From CAG-273 sp963560005 (GTDB taxonomy: Bacteria; Bacillota; Clostridia; TANB77; CAG-508), in the NCBI GenBank assembly GCA_963560005.1, contig CAUWNG010000055.1:1-13217 (forward strand): 13,217 nucleotides of DNA. The letters run 5' to 3'. Shown here piece by piece: positions 9,546 through 13,217 of this stretch. The translations under genes and the position numbers were made by a program. The notes under the pieces were generated by a model. It did not search any database. It saw only the letters and a list, made by a program, of their open reading frames with translations, and was not told the DNA's origin. Positions within the stretch are counted from its first letter, which is position 1; each line of letters starts with the position of its first letter.

Positions 9546-9567
9546 TATTCGTTCCTATATATTTTAT
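9534..9567. terminator. Bidirectional terminator between the sortase and LPQTG genes
   Basis: GGAACGA at 9534-9540 and TCGTTCC at 9549-9555 form a perfect 7-bp stem with an 8-base AT loop that contains the sortase stop codon. On the plus strand it is followed by TATATATTTTATTT. On the minus strand it is followed by TTTTTCTTTT, a better U-tract. It therefore probably ends both convergent genes, more strongly the LPQTG one. Confidence 0.8.
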
Positions 9568-9944
9568 TTAATATTTTTATAATCTCTAATTTTTTTATAA
9601 GCATATATTGCAGAAATAATACATATTGCTATAAAAAATATAATAGTAGCATCTTCTGTTACACCTGTTTGTGGTAAAGTACCATTTGCAACTGTATTTG
9701 AATTATTAACATTTTCATTATTCAATTCTGGTTCTGTGTTATTTACTTCATTATTAGCTACTGTATTATTTGTTTCTTGATTATTTGATTGTTCATTATT
9801 TCCTGTAGTAACCTCATTATTTGATATTATAGGTAAATCAACAGCACCATTTGTGTCTGTAGCAAGTACGGGACTAACTAAACCAAACATAATAACTAAA
9901 ACTAATCCACTAACTAAAATTACATTTTTTACATTTCTAATCAT
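9564..9944 (-). CDS. Small LPQTG cell-wall-anchored surface protein
   Basis: This is a 126-residue exported protein. A signal peptide covers about 1-28 (basic MIRNVKN, hydrophobic core, SPVLA before TD). It is followed by a low-complexity stretch (about 38-88) rich in N, E, T and Q, then the sorting signal: LPQTG at 90-94, a hydrophobic helix at about 100-115, and a KKIRDYKNIK tail. There is no folded domain between signal and anchor, so it looks like a stalk or wall spacer; I recognise no family beyond the anchor. A frame begins at 10004, but AGGAG (9955-9959) lies ten bases before the ATG at 9944 and only one base from the ATG at 9953, so 9944 is preferred. It converges on the sortase gene and has its own promoter at 10045-10073. 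Confidence 0.85.
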   Translation of the reverse strand: MIRNVKNVILVSGLVLVIMFGLVSPVLATDTNGAVDLPIISNNEVTTGNNEQSNNQETNNTVANNEVNNTEPELNNENVNNSNTVANGTLPQTGVTEDATIIFFIAICIISAIYAYKKIRDYKNIK

Positions 9945-10044
9945 ATTTAACATTCTCCTTTTCTTTAGATATACGTTTATTAATATTATACATTTTTTAG
10001 CCAAAATTATACTAAAATAATATATATTATTTTCTACAATAAAT

Positions 10045-10073
10045 ATTGTATACCTTTTTTATATTATAGTCAA
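10045..10073 (-). promoter_or_regulatory. Sigma-A-type promoter of the LPQTG gene
   Basis: On the minus strand TTGACT (10068-10073) and TACAAT (10045-10050) are separated by exactly 17 bp, each five of six to consensus. The start codon lies about 100 bp downstream, leaving a long AT-rich leader. Other TATAAT-like hexamers exist in that leader but lack a -35 partner. Confidence 0.65.
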
Positions 10074-10157
10074 TGTTTTTTTTACTTTTTTTTATTTTTT
10101 TCTCACTTTTAATTGCTTTTATTATAATGGTAAAAATTTGTAGTTTTTATTTTCTTT

Positions 10158-10349
10158 TCAAATATAAAAAAATACCAGTAAAGCACCTATAATTGCTAAT
10201 ATAAATCCTATAATTTTAAATCCCATACTAGCCTCGTTTTGATCTCCAAATCCAAACCATTTTTTTGTTAATATACGTGCATCATATATAAACACTGTTC
10301 CTACTGCTGCTAGCAGTATTCCTATTACAACAAGAATTGTTGACAACAT
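10158..10349 (-). CDS. Small two-helix membrane protein of unknown function
   Basis: The 63-residue protein has two hydrophobic helices (about 2-24 and 43-63) joined by a short polar loop with YDARILTKKWFGFGDQNEAS. The ATG has AAGGAG eight bases upstream, a strong site that argues the ORF is real; the stop is TGA. It begins 21 bp after the aldose epimerase stop and is almost certainly on the same transcript. The basic residues in the loop would favour that loop facing the cytoplasm. I do not recognise the family; nothing indicates a transporter or enzyme role. Confidence 0.75.
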   Translation of the reverse strand: MLSTILVVIGILLAAVGTVFIYDARILTKKWFGFGDQNEASMGFKIIGFILAIIGALLVFFYI

Positions 10350-10370
10350 TTTATTTTCTCCTTTTTGTTT

Positions 10371-11240
10371 TTAAAAAAATTCAACAGTATATTTACATTC
10401 AAAAGTTTCCTTTGGTTTTAATAATAATATATCTTGCTTTTGAATAAATACACCTGTACTTTTTACATTATCTGCTGTTGAATACCAAGGCTCTATACAT
10501 AAAAATGGAGCATTTGGTTTTGACCATAAAGCCAAATATGGAAAATCCGTAAAATCCATTGTAAGTAGTTTTTTTCCGCTTGCTTTATTTTTTAAACTGA
10601 TTTTATTTGACGTTAATCCCTTCATTATTATAGCATCATTATTGAATGTTTTAGAATCTAGTTCAATTATTTTTTTATCTTTTATTATATTTTTTGCATA
10701 ATCAATTCCTATTAATCCATCAACTAAATACAAAAAGTGAATTTTATCTTCATTTTCTTCAAACTCCAAATAATAATTTCCCTTTTGCAATTCTTCTAAA
10801 TCAATTTTAAAAGCTGGATGTCCTCCTATACCAAATGGCATATTTACTGGATTTGTATTTATTACTCTATATATAGTTGTTAATTTATTTTCATCTAACC
10901 TATATGTTGTATACAATTCAAAATCATAAGGATATTTACTGTTTGTATTTTTATTGCTTTTTAGCACATAAGAATGAAAATTATCTAATTTAGTAATAGG
11001 TTCAAAATCCATATCTCTTGCAAATCCATGTTGATACATTTCATATACTCTTCCACCAATTATTGTTCTGTTCATTTTTAATTTTCCTACAATTGGAAAT
11101 AATATAGGTGAATGTCTTTTCCAATAAACTTTTCCATTTTCATCTTTACAATTTTCTCCTTGGTGTATTCTTTCTTCTCCATCTAATTTAAAGCTAACTA
11201 ATTCTCCTCCATGTTTAGAAGTAAGCATTTGAGTATGCAT
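10371..11240 (-). CDS. Aldose 1-epimerase family protein (LacX-like)
   Basis: Proteins of this family interconvert alpha and beta anomers of free sugars or sugar phosphates in the cytoplasm on a beta-sandwich fold. The 289-residue sequence shows RHSPILFPIVGKL near 42-54, QHGFARDMDF with His71, GIGGHPAF with His141 and FLCIEPWYSTAD with Glu250. The two His and the Glu match the catalytic and binding residues of galactose mutarotases. The overall pattern fits the LacX/YeaD-like branch, so the natural sugar is uncertain. The ATG at 11240 follows a G-rich ribosome binding site (AGGGGGGAG) six bases upstream. The N-terminus is slightly short relative to relatives I recall. The gene has a near-consensus promoter and is followed by the small membrane protein gene. 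Confidence 0.9.
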   Translation of the reverse strand: MHTQMLTSKHGGELVSFKLDGEERIHQGENCKDENGKVYWKRHSPILFPIVGKLKMNRTIIGGRVYEMYQHGFARDMDFEPITKLDNFHSYVLKSNKNTNSKYPYDFELYTTYRLDENKLTTIYRVINTNPVNMPFGIGGHPAFKIDLEELQKGNYYLEFEENEDKIHFLYLVDGLIGIDYAKNIIKDKKIIELDSKTFNNDAIIMKGLTSNKISLKNKASGKKLLTMDFTDFPYLALWSKPNAPFLCIEPWYSTADNVKSTGVFIQKQDILLLKPKETFECKYTVEFF

Positions 11241-11278
11241 AAATTTCTCCCCCCTCTGCTGCTAAAATGCACATATAT

Positions 11279-11307
11279 ATAATAAAATCTTTTTATGTAA
11301 ATGTCAA
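11279..11307 (-). promoter_or_regulatory. Near-consensus sigma-A promoter of the epimerase gene
   Basis: On the minus strand a perfect TTGACA (11302-11307) and TATTAT (11279-11284, five of six) are spaced by exactly 17 bp. The epimerase ATG lies about 38 bp downstream. This should drive the epimerase and the small membrane protein as one transcript. Confidence 0.88.
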
Positions 11308-11333
11308 GGGGTATTATTTAATTTATTTTTACA

Positions 11334-11378
11334 TATAAAAAATCTAGTGGCAGTTTTTTAATTTCACACACTAGATTT
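11334..11378 (-). terminator. Hairpin terminator after the prepilin-like/lectin-like gene
   Basis: On the minus strand AAATCTAGTG (11378-11369) pairs perfectly with CACTAGATTT (11349-11340): a 10-bp stem with a 19-base loop, ending in a T-rich tail. It starts about 40 bp after the stop of the surface-protein gene. It fits an intrinsic terminator, though the loop is large. If the gene is a DGR target, it could also be the inverted repeat that sits just beyond some variable regions. Confidence 0.65.
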
Positions 11379-11418
11379 ACACCATCTTATTTTGTTGCAT
11401 AACTAACAAAGTACAGTT

Positions 11419-12742
11419 CTATTTAACATAAAGTATAGTACGAAAAAGATAGTGGTCTCCTTCGCCAATCACACTAGCATCAATTCTTCGAACCGTGTAA
11501 AAGGTGTTTCGACCGAAAACACCTCCTCTACCCACACAAGGGAAAGCTCGACTACCACCCGTGGATGTAGAGAATTCTGTGCTCCATTCCCAACAATTTG
11601 ATGCCAAGTCATGTATATTACATACTTTATCCCCTATTGTTCCTGTATTTGCTAATGTGCTATTTACACTTTCTTTATTTGCATAATTAGTATTTCCCAT
11701 TTCTTGTATAAACACTATTGCTGTATCCCAAGCATAACTATTTACTAAATCACTTTCTACTCCTACATTGCTATCATTTTTATACATATTCCTACTTATT
11801 TTTGTAGCATCCTTTTGTGCTACGAAATTCCATAGCATTCCCTCAGTTAGTGCAGTACTACTACTGGTTCTTGTTGCTATTGAAACTTTAGAAAGTGGTT
11901 TATAATTTTCAACACTACTTCCACTTCCATAACTCGCTTCATATCTTGATAGATAATATCCACCATTATTTTTTACACTATTTACAAATCCTGCTAAATC
12001 TTTAGCTATTGCATTTAATCCATTTAATCCATCAGATTCAACTCCATCGGGATTTGATCTTGTTGCATATTCTATCATTTCACATCCATCAAAATTCAAT
12101 GATATTAGTTGTTCATAATTTTTTGGATTACTATCTGTATATGCTGCTTGTACCAATGTTGGTGTTCCATTTGTTTTATTAAATGTATATCTTCCCAATT
12201 GTATATCACTATAATTATTTTTTGTAGTATCTTTATATACTCTCCCTACTGGTATCCATACAAATTGGTTTCCTGCTTTATCTTGTATTACTATTCCTTC
12301 TGGTACTGTTGTTCCTTCTTGCTCTACAACTTCAAATCCTTTTGGTATTGTTAGCATATTTCCATATCCATCTTCTGTTTTTACAGTTTCATTTTGTATA
12401 CCTGTTGGACCTTTCCATTCTGGCTTTTGTGGTAGCTCTGGTTCTGTATTTGTATCTCCACTTCCTCCTACACCATTTATCATTCCGTTTATTGTATCTC
12501 CTACATTAGTTAAACTTGCTTGGTCATTAGCAACTGCATTATTCATGCTATTTGCTGCTTCTTTTGCTTTATTTATTAACCCGTCTTCTCCTAACACAAA
12601 TGTTATTGTTACTGCTGCTAATATTAATAACACTACTATTGTTACTGCTAATGCTATTAATGTTATTCCGACTGTTTTCTTTTGTTTTTTCTTTTTGCAT
12701 TTTTTCTAGCTCTTTTTTTCTTTCTAAAAATTCGTTCTTCAT
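11419..12742 (-). CDS. Prepilin-like, membrane-anchored FGE/C-type-lectin-like surface protein; frame broken by +1 in an A6 run; probable DGR target
   Basis: The coding begins at an ATG at 12742 (AAGGAG about 13 bases upstream), reads MKNEFLERKKELEKMQKEK, then shifts frame in A6 (12685-12690). In the original frame it stops after 58 codons at 12569. Deleting one A restores 440 residues: a K/E-rich head, QKKTVGITLIALAV then a hydrophobic helix (about 25-47), an amphipathic stretch (GLINKAKEAANSMNNAV), a G/P/E linker, and from about 127 an FGE/SUMF1-like fold with GNQFVWIPVG and HDLASNCWEWSTE, ending in RGG...FRTILYVK. The N-terminus resembles a class-III prepilin signal, but the position of the usual Glu5 is Ala. 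No enzyme role is implied: this fold also serves as the lectin-like scaffold of DGR targets. The shadow start GTG at 12633 lies inside the helix and has no ribosome binding site. Whether the gene is phase-variable, dead or wrongly sequenced cannot be told here. Confidence 0.75.
11422..11580 (-). other. Candidate DGR variable region at the 3' end of the lectin-like gene
   Basis: The last ~50 codons differ in composition from the rest of the gene. 61 of 125 bases in 11446-11570 are G/C, against 17 of 60 in 11641-11700. Between the fixed RGG and FRTILYVK, 19 of 26 codons end in C or T, as expected if they derive from AAC/AAT template codons. CGA arginine codons occur three times here, while the six Arg codons I checked upstream are all AGA or AGG; A-to-C change in AGA would give CGA. 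The position, at the C-terminus of an FGE/CLec fold, is where known DGRs diversify. No template repeat or reverse transcriptase is in the window, so this is inference; boundaries are approximate. Confidence 0.6.
12685..12690 (-). repeat. A6 homopolymer carrying the frameshift
   Basis: On the coding strand the run reads G-AAAAAA-C inside a longer A-rich tract that encodes lysines. With six A the head frame continues into KTKENSRNN and stops; with five A it reads KQKKTVGITL and joins the transmembrane and lectin-like domains. A one-base change in this run is the simplest repair and could occur by replication slippage. Confidence 0.8.
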
Positions 12743-13165
12743 CTTTTTTATTTTTCTCCTTCTTCTCTTTATTTTTTAATTTTCTTTAAAATATATATTT
12801 ATTTTTTATAAATATATATTTTTTCACTTTTACATTTTTAAATAGCCTTTATCTTTCGTTCTCTTAAATTTTTCTCCTTTGCATCACCCCTTTAAAGTCT
12901 CAGCTTCTTTATTATAGTTTTTACACTCTTTTGCCTTTTTATACATTTTATGGAAAATATTTTCACTTTCATTTTTCTATAAATATCTTATACCATATTT
13001 TATTTTGCTTTACCAGAAACCTATTAGTTTAACTTTATAGCCAAATTTATTTTTCGCTAACTTTTTTCTTTTATTTTTATAAAGCAATGTTATATATATT
13101 ATTTTCCTCTGTACGTGGTAGTAATAATATGTTTTTTAAAGCGAGCTAGTGTGGGAAAACACCAC
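12743..13165. other. About 420 bp without a gene: AT-rich upstream region
   Basis: I see no credible gene on either strand; any open frames are short and lysine- or phenylalanine-rich. It should contain the promoter of the prepilin-like gene: minus-strand TATAAT occurs at 12911-12916 and TATAAG at 12987-12992, but neither has a convincing -35. A perfect 12-bp palindrome, GAAAATATTTTC, lies at 12953-12964. A perfect 15-bp inverted repeat lies closer to the gene and is listed separately. The leader would be over 150 nt from either -10. Confidence 0.5.
12788..12822. repeat. Perfect 15-bp AT-only inverted repeat in the leader
   Basis: AAAATATATATTTAT (12788-12802) and its exact reverse complement (12808-12822) flank a five-base TTTTT spacer. 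It sits 46 bp upstream of the ATG at 12742. It could form an RNA hairpin in the leader or a DNA cruciform, or be a protein-binding site. Its AT-only make-up in an AT-rich region makes chance more likely than usual, but 15 perfect pairs is long. Confidence 0.7.
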
Positions 13166-13199
13166 AAAAAGAACGCACCTTTTTTATAAGACACGTTCT
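13166..13199 (-). terminator. Intrinsic terminator of a minus-strand gene beyond the right edge
   Basis: On the minus strand AGAACGTGTC (13199-13190) pairs with GGTGCGTTCT (13179-13170) over 10 positions, seven Watson-Crick and three G-U, with a 10-base AT loop and a following TTTTT. Read on the plus strand the G-U positions become A-C mismatches and only six pairs remain, so the functional RNA is the minus-strand one. A gene ending to the right of the window therefore probably terminates here. Confidence 0.7.
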
Positions 13200-13217
13200 A
13201 TATTTTACATAATATAT

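Noticed and set aside
11249..11254. G6 run in the epimerase ribosome binding site as a translational phase-variation switch
   Set aside because: A six-base run is short, changing it would leave a usable GGAG at the same spacing, and nothing else suggests switching.
12631..12633. GTG as the start of the 404-codon downstream frame
   Set aside because: It falls inside the hydrophobic helix and has no ribosome binding site. The A6 repair gives a full prepilin-like N-terminus with a real start at 12742.
12552..12779. Leucine-rich plus-strand open frames here and at 3688-3990, 8327-8707 and 12309-12509
   Set aside because: They are antisense shadows of K/N/E/S-rich minus-strand coding, have no ribosome binding sites, and their leucine/phenylalanine runs come from AT-rich complement sequence.
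12874..12890. Minus-strand GGGGTGATGCAAAGGAG, reminiscent of c-di-GMP or other riboswitch cores
   Set aside because: I could not place the paired stems or the second conserved block of any riboswitch class around it; it may simply be G/A-rich leader sequence.
13115..13217. Possible DGR template repeat at the right edge
   Set aside because: Short matches to the variable region exist (GGTAGT, GCTAGTGTG, and a CGT.CTATA.TTTA pattern near the end), but they are not in a collinear alignment and mismatches are not limited to adenines. The region folds as a terminator instead.

Overview
The window is AT-rich DNA from a low-GC Bacillota bacterium, most likely a clostridial gut-type organism. The evidence is a PolC-type replicative polymerase, strong AAGGAG-type ribosome binding sites, sigma-A-like promoters with 17-bp spacers, AGA/AGG arginine codons, a sortase with an LPQTG substrate, and TGA used as a stop. 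Nearly all genes lie on the minus strand; only the sortase is on the plus strand. No rRNA, tRNA, insertion sequence or CRISPR array was seen.

Right to middle on the minus strand (8618 to 146) is a tightly packed housekeeping operon in the order pyrH, frr, uppS, cdsA, rseP, polC. It covers UMP phosphorylation, ribosome recycling, undecaprenyl-PP synthesis, CDP-diacylglycerol synthesis, site-2 intramembrane proteolysis and chromosome replication. The usual dxr (between cdsA and rseP) and ispG (before polC) are missing. A possible partial gene begins after polC at the left edge. Two start sites were moved from the longest ORF on the basis of Shine-Dalgarno position: uppS to 7304, and rseP to a TTG at 5752.

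The middle (8805-10349) is a small cell-envelope block. A membrane-anchored sortase on the plus strand converges on a 126-residue LPQTG surface protein, and the two share a hairpin that can terminate both. Next come a 63-residue two-helix membrane protein and a LacX/galactose-mutarotase-like aldose epimerase, co-transcribed from a near-consensus promoter at 11279-11307.

The right third (11340-12742) holds the most interesting locus: a secreted, prepilin-like, membrane-anchored protein with a C-terminal formylglycine-generating-enzyme/C-type-lectin-like domain. Its last ~50 codons look like the variable region of a diversity-generating retroelement (DGR) target: G+C jumps from about 28% to about 49%, CGA arginine codons appear where the rest of the gene uses AGA/AGG, and the protein ends in an RGG...FRTILYVK pattern. 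The reading frame is broken by one extra A in an A6 run just before the transmembrane segment. Removing one A restores a 440-residue protein, which suggests phase variation, a decayed gene or a sequencing error. No reverse transcriptase or template repeat lies in the window, so the DGR reading is an inference. Upstream (12743-13165) is about 420 bp without a gene, holding a perfect 15-bp AT-only inverted repeat. A terminator at 13166-13199 closes a further minus-strand transcript that lies beyond the right edge.
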